DNA of 64,000 nucleotides from CAWDMN01 sp963803155 (lineage in GTDB: Bacteria; Acidobacteriota; Terriglobia; Versatilivoradales; Versatilivoraceae), in NCBI GenBank assembly GCA_963803155.1, contig CAWDMN010000105.1:28764-92763 (forward strand). Direction: 5' to 3'. Positions 1 through 9,034 of this stretch are shown piece by piece. Each line of letters begins with the position of its first letter. Position 1 is the stretch's first letter. The position numbers were made by a program, and so were the translations under genes. The notes below the pieces were generated by a model. It was given only the letters and a program-made list of their open reading frames with translations, was not told the origin of the DNA and did no database searches.

Positions 1-281
1 ATGCAAGGCGGAGAGTCGCGCGAAGGATCCCGCGATCCACCCGCTGGCTCAGACTAAATCGGCAAAGCAATGCGGGGATCCTGGTAATGTAATTGCCATG
101 CCTTGGGCCTCTCCTCGCTTTAGGGTGATAGTTTCTCTTCTGCCTTTTATTCGATCCGTGCATAATAGTCAAAATCATTGAAGCGTGGCACCAGTAAGCC
201 TCTCTTCCGACCGGATACATTCTTCCGGGTAATCTGGCGGTACGTCAGCAGAGTCCGCCTGATGATCTTCGAATAGATTCC
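1..281. other. Window-edge stretch, no supported complete gene
   Basis: An open frame on the plus strand runs from base 1 to a TAA at 55-57 and could be the last 18 codons of a gene lying upstream of the window. Nothing else supports that. The rest up to 281 holds no convincing gene, tRNA or terminator, and would contain the promoter of the transporter that follows. Confidence 0.25.
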
Positions 282-1271
282 ATGCCAGCACTCTTGCGAA
301 CTCAACTGCTCCAATTCAATCACTATGTAGAGAACCGGATGTTTCTGGTGGTGTTTTCCGGCATGCTAATGGGATGGTTCTTCCCGGAATTCTCCGGCTG
401 GAAAGGAGCAGTCCCTTTCCTTTTTGGATATATGACGTTGGTGACCGCTCTCAATATCAGTTGGAGGGAAATCCGTGCCGTGGCATATTTCCCCATCCCC
501 GTCCTGGCAACTTGGGCCGTGGTCCATCTTGTCATGCCGCTGGTGTCCCTGATCGCTTCCCATTTATTTCTACCCTCCGGTTCTCCCTTTCTTGTGGGGG
601 CGTCACTGGTGATGATGATCCCGATCGGAGTTGTCTCCATCATCTGGACCAATGTTTCCCAAGGGGAACCTCCGTTTGCTTTGACTGCCGTGGCCATGGA
701 TTCATTGCTCAGTCCCGTAGTTCTCTCCGCCTCGGTATGGCTCTTCCTCGGTAGGGCAGTGGCATTTGACGCCCGGAGCTTGATGGTGGGTCTCTTTTGG
801 ATGATTGTCCTTCCCACGATCGTTGGAATTAGCTTGCACGATTTAAGCCGTGGCCAATTGGGGCCCCGGTACGCCCATTTGAACGGACCGATTTCCAAAC
901 TTTTTCTGATGATGGTAGTGACCATTAATATCGCGGCGGCCCGGGGAATTTTGATTGGATTTAAAAGTTCGGTGGCCGGCCTGGTATTACTCCTGGTCTT
1001 GCAGAGCAGTTTGGGTTTTGTCGCCGGATATGGAGCCGGACGCTTATTGGGATATCCCGCCCCGCGTATTAGGACTATGACTTTTTGTTGCGGAATGAGA
1101 AACATCAGCGCTGGCATTGTGATCGCTCTGCGCTATTTTTCTCCCGCGGTGGCAATCCCGGTCATTCTCACTATCATGCTTCAGCAGCCGATGGCGGCAT
1201 TGGCGCAAAGACTCATGCTGGGGAAACGGATCAATGGCGGTCTTGAAAACTCATCGAGTGAACTTACCTGA
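282..1271 (+). CDS. Bile acid:sodium symporter (BASS) family transporter
   Basis: This is an integral inner-membrane protein of 329 residues with about nine or ten hydrophobic segments spread over its whole length. That matches the size and layout of the BASS/ArsB-like secondary transporter superfamily (SBF or SBF-like fold). A central stretch with prolines and small residues (SLVMMIPIGVVSIIWTNVSQGEPP, split across residues 108-131) and a C-terminal CGMRNISAGIVIALRYF stretch (residues 267-283) resemble the paired discontinuous-helix regions of that fold. The substrate cannot be told; organic anions or pantoate-like acids are possible. No strong Shine-Dalgarno precedes the ATG, so the start could instead be the ATG at 339, just before the first membrane segment. 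It appears monocistronic. Confidence 0.7.
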   Translation: MPALLRTQLLQFNHYVENRMFLVVFSGMLMGWFFPEFSGWKGAVPFLFGYMTLVTALNISWREIRAVAYFPIPVLATWAVVHLVMPLVSLIASHLFLPSGSPFLVGASLVMMIPIGVVSIIWTNVSQGEPPFALTAVAMDSLLSPVVLSASVWLFLGRAVAFDARSLMVGLFWMIVLPTIVGISLHDLSRGQLGPRYAHLNGPISKLFLMMVVTINIAAARGILIGFKSSVAGLVLLLVLQSSLGFVAGYGAGRLLGYPAPRIRTMTFCCGMRNISAGIVIALRYFSPAVAIPVILTIMLQQPMAALAQRLMLGKRINGGLENSSSELT

Positions 1272-1422
1272 TTTCCGGCTGGTATGAAATACGGCTAAGC
1301 GATAAAATAGTGTTGCTTGCCTGTAATAAAGACAATGGATTTCGATCCCGGATTTAAATGCCATGGGGCTCTATCCCTCCCCAAACAATTAATAATGGTC
1401 AATTTTTCTCTTTAGAAGAGCT

Positions 1423-2439
1423 ATGAAACGGCGTCTCTTTTTGCAATCATTGATGACGGTGATGGCTAGTTCAATCCATTCCCGTCTTTATGCGACTCAG
1501 GGAATGATAATTCAAACCGTTCGGGGCCCATTGTCGGCGGATCAGTTGGGGATGACGCTAATCCATGAGCATGTCCTGGTTGACTTCGGTGGCGCGGCTA
1601 TCGAAGGGGAAAAGAGGTACGATCCGGAAGAGGTCTTTCAAGTGGCATTGCCTCATTTAATCCGGATTCGGAAATTAGGTTGCCGCACTTTGGTGGAATG
1701 TACGCCTGTTTATTTGGGGAGAAATCCACTTTTGCTGAAGCGGCTGGCCAAAGTTAGCGGCCTGAATATCCTGACCAACACCGGATATTACGGAGCTGCC
1801 GGGGACAAAGGAATTCCTCCCCACGCGTATACGGAATCCGCCGAACAGTTGTCCCAACGGTGGATCCAGGAATTTCGGGAAGGAATTGGAAAGACGGGCA
1901 TCAAGCCAGCTTTTATCAAGACGGGAGTCGATGGGGCACCTCTCTCTGAAATTGATGCAAAGCTGGTTCTGGCGGCGGCTCTGACTCATCTGGCTACAGG
2001 CCTCATCATTGCCGCACATACCACCAGTGGAGCGGCAGCCCTCCAGGAAGTTGAGATTCTGCGCAAGGCTGGGGTCAGTCCTCCTGCCTGGATTTGGGTG
2101 CATGCCCAGGCAGAATCTGATGTTGCTATTATTCTGGAGGTGGCCCGGCAGGGGGCCTGGATCTCTCTCGACGGGATAGGGGAGAAATCCGTGGATCAGC
2201 ATATAAGCCTAGTCAAAACCTTGAAGCGAGAGAAGCTGCTAAGTCAGCTGCTTCTTTCTCAAGATGCCGGCTGGTACCATGTAGGAGAACCGGAAGGAGG
2301 AGAATTCAAGCCGTTTGATTTTCTTTTCGCGCGATTCGTCCCTGCGCTGCGTAAAGAAGGATTCGCCAAAGAGGAGATCCGACAGCTATTGGTCGATAAT
2401 CCCCGCCGCGCATTGACTCCCGCGATTCGTCGGGTATGA
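1423..2439 (+). CDS. Exported phosphotriesterase-family metal hydrolase
   Basis: The protein has 338 residues and the TIM-barrel amidohydrolase pattern of the phosphotriesterase (PHP/PTE-like lactonase) family. It shows the HxH metal pair at His48/His50 in LIHEHVLVD, a lysine at 166 in FIKTG placed as the carboxylated bridging residue, His199 in AAHTTSG, His227 in WVHAQAE, and Asp281 in LLSQDAGW. All binuclear-metal ligands are therefore present and the enzyme should be active. The N-terminus (MKRRLFLQ followed by a hydrophobic run) is a signal or Tat-like leader, so it probably acts outside the cytoplasm. Members hydrolyse lactones or phosphotriesters; the natural substrate is unknown. An AGAAGAG sequence lies just upstream of the ATG. 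Confidence 0.82.
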   Translation: MKRRLFLQSLMTVMASSIHSRLYATQGMIIQTVRGPLSADQLGMTLIHEHVLVDFGGAAIEGEKRYDPEEVFQVALPHLIRIRKLGCRTLVECTPVYLGRNPLLLKRLAKVSGLNILTNTGYYGAAGDKGIPPHAYTESAEQLSQRWIQEFREGIGKTGIKPAFIKTGVDGAPLSEIDAKLVLAAALTHLATGLIIAAHTTSGAAALQEVEILRKAGVSPPAWIWVHAQAESDVAIILEVARQGAWISLDGIGEKSVDQHISLVKTLKREKLLSQLLLSQDAGWYHVGEPEGGEFKPFDFLFARFVPALRKEGFAKEEIRQLLVDNPRRALTPAIRRV

Positions 2440-2685
2440 AATTGGATTGTATCAAAAATTAGATTCCGCACTTTGCTTTGGTTGAGATCATCACTCCAGT
2501 GTTACACCGCTGCTTCAAAAACACGCGACGCAGGGGGACATTACCGCGAACTGCATGATTTGCCCGGTGGCGGATGTTGACTCTTCAGCTGAATGTTTTG
2601 TTCTTTTTTCACATAAATCAATACCATCTGAAGAAGCCATTTTCTTCTACAATTTCCGATTTGAAAACGCTGATTTGGAGGTTTT

Positions 2686-3774
2686 ATGAAAACATGGCAG
2701 ACTGCTTTTTTCTTGCTGGTGGCGTGCGGTTGCTTGCTATTTCCAACCCAAGAAGTTTTGGGCGCCGCACCTCTTCCCATCCGAGGAATTCATTTGAGCG
2801 CCCCCGCGCCAGGGGATCTGAACCTTTTTGTCAAATTCATTGAAGAAGCGCTCCCTCGCGAAGGCGTCAACCTGCTAGTGGTGGAATTTAATTATCATTA
2901 TAAATTCACAAAACGGCCTGAGGTGGCAGACTCGGACGCTCTTTCCCGTGAAGAGTTGCAGAGCATTTTGGCGGCGTGCAAGAAAGCTGGCGTCCAATTG
3001 GTTCCCATGATCAATTGCCTCGGGCATCAATCCTGGGCCAAAACGACTTTTGGATTGCTCAGGTCACATCCGGAACTGGATGAAACACCGGGCCAATATC
3101 CTCAAAATGAAAAAATCTACTGCCGGAGTTATTGCCCTCTCCACCCAGAATTGCACCCTATCCTTTTTGACTTGATCGATGAATTGGCCGACGTTTGTGA
3201 AGCCAAGGCATTTCATGTGGGGATGGATGAAGTATTTCTTCTTGGCGAAGCCGAGTGCCCGCGTTGTCGAGGCAAGAATAAAGCGGAATTGTTTGCCGGA
3301 GAGGTGAAAGCCTTACATGATCACCTGGCAAATTCAGGCCGGAACCTCTGGCTTTGGGGAGACCGATTTTTGGATGGATCTTTCAGTGGGTTGGGGGAAT
3401 GGGAAGCCAGTCAGAATGGGACCGCACCCGCACTGGATTTAGTGCCCAGGGACATCGTCATTTGCGATTGGCATTACGAACGGGCTGAACCCACCGGCGC
3501 ATTTTTTGCGGTCAAAGGATTCCCCTTCGTCGCATCGCCGTGGCGAAAGGCCGAAGTGGCGTTGGCCGGGCTTCAGGCCGTCCGGATGATCCGAGAGCAG
3601 TCCAATGAAAAACTAGCCAGCATGGCAATGGGAATACTTCACACGACTTGGTGTAATCCCGCTGCATTCATTAAGGCTTATCGCGGCGAGACCAATCTGC
3701 CACTGGATGCCATTGAGTCGGCGCATACCTTCAAAGCTCTATTTGCACAGATCCGCAATGCCGGTTTGAATTAA
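2686..3774 (+). CDS. Exported glycoside hydrolase family 20-like protein
   Basis: The product has 362 residues with a clear signal peptide (MKTWQTAFFLLVACGCLL, cleavage probably near residue 26). The body is a TIM barrel resembling the catalytic domain of GH20 beta-N-acetylhexosaminidases. It has FHVGMDEVF with the adjacent Asp181-Glu182 pair typical of substrate-assisted catalysis, an upstream MINCLGHQSW segment, and late Trp-containing segments (WLWGDRF, CDWHYE). A CPRC motif at 191-194 may bind metal or form a disulfide. It is shorter than classical GH20 enzymes and lacks the N-terminal alpha/beta domain. A good ribosome site (GGAGG, spacing 5) precedes the ATG. Probable role: release of amino sugars outside the cytoplasm. 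Confidence 0.72.
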   Translation: MKTWQTAFFLLVACGCLLFPTQEVLGAAPLPIRGIHLSAPAPGDLNLFVKFIEEALPREGVNLLVVEFNYHYKFTKRPEVADSDALSREELQSILAACKKAGVQLVPMINCLGHQSWAKTTFGLLRSHPELDETPGQYPQNEKIYCRSYCPLHPELHPILFDLIDELADVCEAKAFHVGMDEVFLLGEAECPRCRGKNKAELFAGEVKALHDHLANSGRNLWLWGDRFLDGSFSGLGEWEASQNGTAPALDLVPRDIVICDWHYERAEPTGAFFAVKGFPFVASPWRKAEVALAGLQAVRMIREQSNEKLASMAMGILHTTWCNPAAFIKAYRGETNLPLDAIESAHTFKALFAQIRNAGLN

Positions 3775-3807
3775 ATATTTTGTGATTACTCTATACCTCC
3801 CTGTGTC

Positions 3808-3901
3808 GTAGCCACGCTCGGGCGCATTTTGCGAGGCGTGGAGGTTGGCATCACAGCTCAACGCCCACGGCTTCCGCCTTAAGCGAACTCACCGTGGCTA
3901 C
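3808..3901. repeat. Dispersed repeat with GTAGCCACG termini, copy 1
   Basis: This intergenic block lies between convergent genes. It starts GTAGCCACG (3808-3816) and ends with the exact reverse complement CGTGGCTAC (3893-3901). Internally it carries GCATTTTGCGAGGCGTGGAG, which matches the reverse strand of a second block at 27351-27416 with few differences. The two blocks therefore look like members of one dispersed intergenic repeat family in opposite orientations. No coding potential is apparent. Confidence 0.6.
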
Positions 3902-3961
3902 CCGTTATCCTGGGCCTGAGCAGTTACAATATTTCAATATTTAATTTAAATCCAACGGTTA

Positions 3962-5233
3962 TTATTGGAGGTCTTTTTTGTGTGGTCGGAGCCGATTAAA
4001 TTCCGCTCCGGAAATGATGTAGTACCAGTCGGCAAAACGGTTCCGCAATTCATCCGCGATCCTCTTGCCGCGATCGGATGGGGTAGAGCCTTCCTCCGCG
4101 TATTTGGCTGCTCTTTCGGCAGTGTAATTGACGGTGATAAACAGATAACGCCTCTCTTCGGGAGGTGAGCTCTTTTCTTTGCCGGCCTCGGCCGCAGGCT
4201 TGCCCGCGGTTGCATATTCCGCCGCCGCGGCAGAGCTGCCGGCCGCGATTTCTCCAAAACGCAGAGTATACTGTAATCCTGAGACAGTCTCGGCCATGAT
4301 CTCTCCCTCGTTGGAGAGCAACTGCCCCATCGGGGTGACAAAGAAACCTTTCTGCCGCAGGGAAAGAATGGATTCCGGAGAGAGCCGGATTCCTTCGGGC
4401 GTCTTTAAGTCCTGACTCAATCCCATGGGTTTGGGCTGGACATCCACAATTTTCAAATTGGCGAGAGCGGTCAACAGTTGATCGACTCTTGCTTGCCTGG
4501 GGGTACCACTGGCCCCAAGGGTCCACTGCCCCTTGCTTTTGATCAGGCTGATGCTTTCGACATTTTGAAGCGTTCCCATGTTCTCATTGATGGAGTAACT
4601 GTTCACCACGATTTTGCGAATGTCGCCAGCGGAGACTTTGAGCAGATCGGTTTCAATCCAGTCCTGAAAACGGGCCGAAGGTTCCGCATCGGTTTTGACC
4701 ATATAGGTGCGTGGCTGGCTTGGAATGCGCATGTAACGGAATCCCGCCTTTCCCTCCACATTCTTCCCAATGATGAAATCCGCCAGGACCGCGTTTTGTT
4801 CATTGCGCAGGGTCACTCGTTTGCCTCGCCCCGCCAGGCTGGGATTGTTCGGGTCCAGCGGATCGATGACCCCGTATCGGGCATGATCGTCAGTGCGATC
4901 GGAAACGATGGCATCTTTCTTGAGTTCAACCAGAGTGGCGGCCGTCTTTGCCAGCCGCTCTTGAGCGTCGGCCGGATATCCATAATGCGAGGGAATGCTC
5001 CAGCGGCGATTCTTATACTCCACTTTCAGGGGGCGAGCCGTGGCGGTGGACTCGTCGTAGTCCACAACCTCGATGACTTTTGGCGTTTGAGGATCCGTGA
5101 ATTGCGGATAAAAAATTTGCCCCTGGTCGTCATGCCGGCGGGATGGATTTAACGTGGGCTGATAGTTCAGAACCACGATGAGCAGCAGGACTGCCACTCC
5201 ACAAAAGACGAAAGTTTTGATGAATTCTTTCAT
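3962..5233 (-). CDS. DUF4340 domain protein, Gld-type transporter partner
   Basis: The protein has about 423 residues when started at the ATG at 5233. A TTG 27 codons upstream (5314) is also in frame, but the ATG begins directly with MKEFIKTFVFCGVAVLLLIVVL, a single N-terminal membrane anchor. The rest is extracytoplasmic beta-rich sequence with a DUF4340-like middle (WSIPSHYGYPAD, then VTLRNEQNAVLADFIIGK and later repeats of the same fold). DUF4340 genes habitually follow GldF/GldG-type ABC transporter genes, as here, where the permease stop lies just upstream at 5327. Ala/Glu-rich low-complexity sequence occurs near residues 360-385. Biochemical role unknown; a part of the envelope-associated transporter complex is likely. 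Confidence 0.75.
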   Translation of the reverse strand: MKEFIKTFVFCGVAVLLLIVVLNYQPTLNPSRRHDDQGQIFYPQFTDPQTPKVIEVVDYDESTATARPLKVEYKNRRWSIPSHYGYPADAQERLAKTAATLVELKKDAIVSDRTDDHARYGVIDPLDPNNPSLAGRGKRVTLRNEQNAVLADFIIGKNVEGKAGFRYMRIPSQPRTYMVKTDAEPSARFQDWIETDLLKVSAGDIRKIVVNSYSINENMGTLQNVESISLIKSKGQWTLGASGTPRQARVDQLLTALANLKIVDVQPKPMGLSQDLKTPEGIRLSPESILSLRQKGFFVTPMGQLLSNEGEIMAETVSGLQYTLRFGEIAAGSSAAAAEYATAGKPAAEAGKEKSSPPEERRYLFITVNYTAERAAKYAEEGSTPSDRGKRIADELRNRFADWYYIISGAEFNRLRPHKKDLQ

Positions 5234-5326
5234 AATCAATTCAGATGCCGTTGTTTTCGAGTTATTTTTGCTTTTTGGAGTTTTGCGAATTCTCAGTGTT
5301 TCGTGAGTGATCAAACTTTCGCGATC

Positions 5327-7960
5327 TTACCGTTGCCGCAAAACCAACCGATCCGTGGAGACTCCCAATTTCTCCCTCCTCAGACGGCGCAGGGAGACTG
5401 CGATAAACAACAGGAAAGCGGGAATGGGCGGCAAGGCTACGGCCAAGAGCTTAATGGTGTTTTGAATCCGACGAATCGAGAGTTCCATGTCGGCCCGGCT
5501 CTGCTCGATTTGGCGTTGGCGTTCATCTTCAATGCTGGTCCGCGCCACGGATAACCTTCGGCTTTCAATCTTCTGCTGATTGGCGATCATGATCTGCTTT
5601 GTCCGTTCGTCCAGGTCCGGCCGGTTTCCCAGCTGCTGGACCGCTCGGTCCAGACGGGCTTGTGCCTCACTCAACTTCTGTTGGGCATCTCGCTCGGCTT
5701 CCTGGGTCTCCTTCAAACGTTGTTCTTCATATATCCGGGTCCGGGCTTCCACGGCCTCCAGAGTGCGGTGACGCGGGCGGCGCTTGCGCAAGGCAATAAA
5801 GGACTCGTCGCCAGCCAATTGGTCTACGGCATTTAACAGAAAGGTGACATTGTCGAAGTTGAGGTTTTCGACTCCCTCTTTTCTGAGCTGGAAAAATTGT
5901 TCCCCCATCATATCCACATCGGCGATGACTATTGCATTGACGGCCGACTCCGCCTGTCTTCCCTTGATGCGCGCCGCCACTACGTATGACTCCTTGGTGG
6001 TTTCATGAGGAAGTCCGGAAACCATTTGCGGGCCGAAAAGAGAAGGTTGAACCAGTCGGGACCAACGGATCAAACCTGATTCCTTTCCGGTTTCAAGCAA
6101 AGGGGAAAAGGCTCCGCCATTTCCGCGTGGCTTCAGTCGTCCCGCATAAATTAAAGCCATTTCCTGCAGTCCGGAGGAGACAGCCTCACGCGAATTGAAG
6201 GAGGAAGCCTCACGATTGGCTGCCGACAAAAAAACCACTTCGGGGGGGAGGGAGCGCAGTTGGGGATGCGGATTGTATTTGCTCCAAACAATTTGATCCT
6301 CGGGCCAATCGACACCCAAAACATCCATCAAAGGCCGCACGCTGGTATTCTTTTTCTCAGGTGCAGGCGACATGGAGAATGGGCTGGCGGGAAGCTGCCC
6401 GGGAGAAAGATCGATGTTGAAGGCGGTCAGCGGATCCACCAGCAGGAGCAGAGGTTTTCCCGTTTTGACGTAATCGGTAAGGCGCATTAATTCCGTGGCC
6501 TGAAGAGTGTGAGGCAACGCAACGATCAGCACATCCAGGCCGGGCGGGTAATCTTGCCCCGGAGGGACTTGAGTGACTTCATATTGCTTGCGCAGTTCCT
6601 CTATAATCGACCAGTCCGTGGTTTGACGCCGCGTCTGAAAATCAAAGCCGCCGATAAGTTGAGCTCCGGTTTGCAGGATTCCCACCTTCCTCCGGGTTGC
6701 TCCGGAAACCACCCGGACCGAACGCATCAGCTCGTATTCCACGGGAAGCCCGGGATCGAAAAAGGGAATTGCAAATTCCTGCGAACCACATTGCAAGCCA
6801 ATCCCCAGGAAGATTTCATTCGGACTTCCCGGAGTGAGCTGTGACGGGGGAATTCGCTGTGCCCGGATGTTGAAACGTTCCTGAGCCTCGCGGGCGGCAG
6901 GGGTGAATTTTTCCGCATCGATGATTTTTACTTGAATCCGCCCCCTTCCTCGGGCTGCAAATTCCTGCAAAGTGGAGACGATGTTATTGCGGGGGATCAA
7001 ATAATTGCGCGGGACTTGTGGGCTCAGGTAAGCCTGGATATAAACGGGCCGTGCCGGATCAAGGCTGGAAATCAACCGGATAGTATCGGTGGAGAGGGAG
7101 TGGATTTTCTCTTCGGTGACATCCAGACGGTATCCCCATCGCTGTGTGAGCAAGGTCAGGCAGGCCACAATCACCAATAGAGCGACACATCTCAGCAGAT
7201 AATGGCGGCCCATTTTTACGCTCTTCTTCCCGGTGGGCCAGAGCCTCCGCCCGAGCAATCCCACATTGAGGTATAACATGGCGGCCGCAAAAGTTATAAA
7301 ATAAATCACGGAAGAAAGCGTGACGATTCCGCTCGCCATGTCTTTGAATTGTTGCCGGAAGCTGAAACCCTCCACCAGTTGCAGCCAGCGGCCGCTGAGG
7401 AGAACTCCGGCATGATCAAAAAAGACAGGGACTGCACAAAAAAGGGCGCCAAGAATAAAGGCAATCGTGAGATTGGCAGTCAAAAGAGAGGCAACCATCC
7501 CCAGGCTTAACAAGGCAGCGCCCATCAGCCAGTAACCCAGGTACGTGGAAAACATCAGCCCGGGATCCGGGTTGCCAAGCCAACTTAGAACGATGACATG
7601 ACTAAGAGAAAAAACCAAAGCAATGGTGTAAATGGCCAGCATGGAGGCGTATTTGCCAAGAGTGATTCCAAAATCAGAAACGGGGAGGGTCAACAGGAGC
7701 TCATCGGTCCCATTCTTTTTCTCTTCGGCCCAGCACCCCATGGTGATGGCGGGGATAAAGAAGACCAGCAGGTAGGGGAAGAGCGCGTTCAGAGGATCGA
7801 GATTCGCCAAATTGTTGGCAAAAAAACTCTCTTGCCAAAAGGCGGCAATGGCGCTCAAAAAGACAAAAAGCGTGATGAATACATAACCATTCGGACTGCT
7901 GAAGTAACCGGCCAACTCACGTTTAAAAACAGCCAATGGAAGCTTCCAACGCCGGATCAT
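5327..7960 (-). CDS. Fused GldF-GldG type ABC transporter permease/auxiliary protein
   Basis: This 877-residue membrane protein joins two parts that are separate in many Bacteroidota. Residues 1 to about 240 form an ABC-2 type permease with six hydrophobic segments and an early FKRELAGYFSSPNGYVFI segment, GldF-like. After another membrane segment (LLRCVALLVIVACLTLL) comes a long extracytoplasmic GldG-like domain of the ABC auxiliary type (DVTEEKIHSLSTDTIRLI, typical opening). It is followed by a charged coiled coil (about 745-835) and a final membrane helix near 845-862. The start overlaps the ATPase gene by four bases, so translation is coupled. Such systems are linked to gliding in some phyla, but here they more likely serve export or envelope functions. 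Confidence 0.85.
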   Translation of the reverse strand: MIRRWKLPLAVFKRELAGYFSSPNGYVFITLFVFLSAIAAFWQESFFANNLANLDPLNALFPYLLVFFIPAITMGCWAEEKKNGTDELLLTLPVSDFGITLGKYASMLAIYTIALVFSLSHVIVLSWLGNPDPGLMFSTYLGYWLMGAALLSLGMVASLLTANLTIAFILGALFCAVPVFFDHAGVLLSGRWLQLVEGFSFRQQFKDMASGIVTLSSVIYFITFAAAMLYLNVGLLGRRLWPTGKKSVKMGRHYLLRCVALLVIVACLTLLTQRWGYRLDVTEEKIHSLSTDTIRLISSLDPARPVYIQAYLSPQVPRNYLIPRNNIVSTLQEFAARGRGRIQVKIIDAEKFTPAAREAQERFNIRAQRIPPSQLTPGSPNEIFLGIGLQCGSQEFAIPFFDPGLPVEYELMRSVRVVSGATRRKVGILQTGAQLIGGFDFQTRRQTTDWSIIEELRKQYEVTQVPPGQDYPPGLDVLIVALPHTLQATELMRLTDYVKTGKPLLLLVDPLTAFNIDLSPGQLPASPFSMSPAPEKKNTSVRPLMDVLGVDWPEDQIVWSKYNPHPQLRSLPPEVVFLSAANREASSFNSREAVSSGLQEMALIYAGRLKPRGNGGAFSPLLETGKESGLIRWSRLVQPSLFGPQMVSGLPHETTKESYVVAARIKGRQAESAVNAIVIADVDMMGEQFFQLRKEGVENLNFDNVTFLLNAVDQLAGDESFIALRKRRPRHRTLEAVEARTRIYEEQRLKETQEAERDAQQKLSEAQARLDRAVQQLGNRPDLDERTKQIMIANQQKIESRRLSVARTSIEDERQRQIEQSRADMELSIRRIQNTIKLLAVALPPIPAFLLFIAVSLRRLRREKLGVSTDRLVLRQR

Positions 7961-8817
7961 AAGCGTCCCTCCTCAGCTTGATCATTGGCCCCTTCCGAAT
8001 CCATGGGCGGAGGTTCACCGGGAACAGAATCATCAGTCTTCCCGGCAATTCCTTCCAACGAGGTCGAGGCCGCCGGATCACCCGAGGCATCTTGCTTTCC
8101 AGTCAATCGGTAAAATGCCTCTTCCAGCGAAGCTCCCTTTGCCATCTGTGCGGGGGTTCCATCAAAGACGATGCGTCCTTCATCGATTAGGAGGACTCGG
8201 CGGGCCACGGCTTCTACCTCCTGCAAAATATGAGTAGAGAGCAGGATGGTTTTATCGCGGCCTAATTGGTGGATGAGTTGGCGCACATCATAAATCTGGT
8301 TGGGATCTAGCCCGCTGGTAGGTTCATCCATGATCAAAATATCCGGTTCGTGCAACAACACTTGCGCCATGCCCACCCGCTGACGATAACCCTTGGAAAG
8401 TTTGTGAATGCTTTTTTCGAGCACGCCCTGGAGATTGCATTGGACAATGACCGTCTCCAGACGTTCTTTCAGTCTGGACTTCGATAATCCCCGGGCAGCT
8501 CCAAAAAAACGCAATAGTTGCAGGGGCGTCATCTCCGGGTAGAGCGGCCCATTTTCGGGGAGATAGCCAATTCTACGCGCCGCTTCCTGCCGATGAGTGG
8601 CCAGATCCAAACCCGCAATAAAGGCGGCTCCTTCCGTGGGATAGGCATAACCGGTCAGGATCTTCAGAGTGGTTGATTTGCCGGCGCCATTGGGGCCTAG
8701 GAAAGCGGTCACTTGTCCCCGGGGGATGGCAAAGGAAACATCGCGGATAGCGGCAAAATCGCCGTAAAACTTGCTGAGGTGCCGCGCTTCAATCATTATT
8801 TCAAAATCGTTTTCCAT
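7957..8817 (-). CDS. ABC transporter ATP-binding protein (GldA-like)
   Basis: The 286-residue protein is a complete ABC ATPase. It has Walker A GPNGAGKST, Q-loop region RRIGYLPENGPLYPEM, signature LSKGYRQRVG, Walker B DILIMDEPTSGLD and switch histidine in LLSTHILQEVE. After residue 240 there is a Gly/Ser/Asp/Glu/Pro-rich acidic tail of about 45 residues that is not part of the fold. It sits at the head of a three-gene minus-strand operon and its stop overlaps the permease start by four bases, so it energises the fused GldF-GldG permease. No strong ribosome site is visible upstream of either candidate ATG. Confidence 0.9.
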   Translation of the reverse strand: MENDFEIMIEARHLSKFYGDFAAIRDVSFAIPRGQVTAFLGPNGAGKSTTLKILTGYAYPTEGAAFIAGLDLATHRQEAARRIGYLPENGPLYPEMTPLQLLRFFGAARGLSKSRLKERLETVIVQCNLQGVLEKSIHKLSKGYRQRVGMAQVLLHEPDILIMDEPTSGLDPNQIYDVRQLIHQLGRDKTILLSTHILQEVEAVARRVLLIDEGRIVFDGTPAQMAKGASLEEAFYRLTGKQDASGDPAASTSLEGIAGKTDDSVPGEPPPMDSEGANDQAEEGRL

Positions 8818-8986
8818 AGAATATCCGGGAACCGGGAAGTAGTGGCGTTACCAAAAACATCCATTTTAATGAAAACCCTAGCCGGACATCAAGTAGAGGA
8901 TATTGAATTGAGCTACCTGCGGATAGAAAATCCTATGCGGAGAAAATTTTTCGCCGAAGAGAACAGGATTTGAGCAGATTTTAATT

Positions 8987-9020
8987 CCTTACGGCAAGTC
9001 TATTCGCGCTTGCCGTAAGG
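8987..9020 (-). terminator. 12-bp perfect hairpin after the Tat oxidoreductase gene
   Basis: CCTTACGGCAAG (8987-8998) and CTTGCCGTAAGG (9009-9020) are exact reverse complements around a 10-nt loop. The hairpin lies 15 nt beyond the stop of the minus-strand oxidoreductase gene. The minus-strand sequence after the stem is AT-rich (AATTAAAATC) but has no strong U-tract, so it is a weak terminator or an mRNA 3'-end stabiliser. Confidence 0.5.
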
Positions 9021-9034
9021 ATAGAGAGGACTCC

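Noticed and set aside
323..1117. 264-codon minus-strand frame opposite the BASS transporter
   Set aside because: Antisense to a clear membrane protein; no domain or ribosome site.
4478..5152. 224-codon plus-strand frame opposite the DUF4340 gene
   Set aside because: Shadow of the DUF4340 coding sequence on the other strand; no domain.
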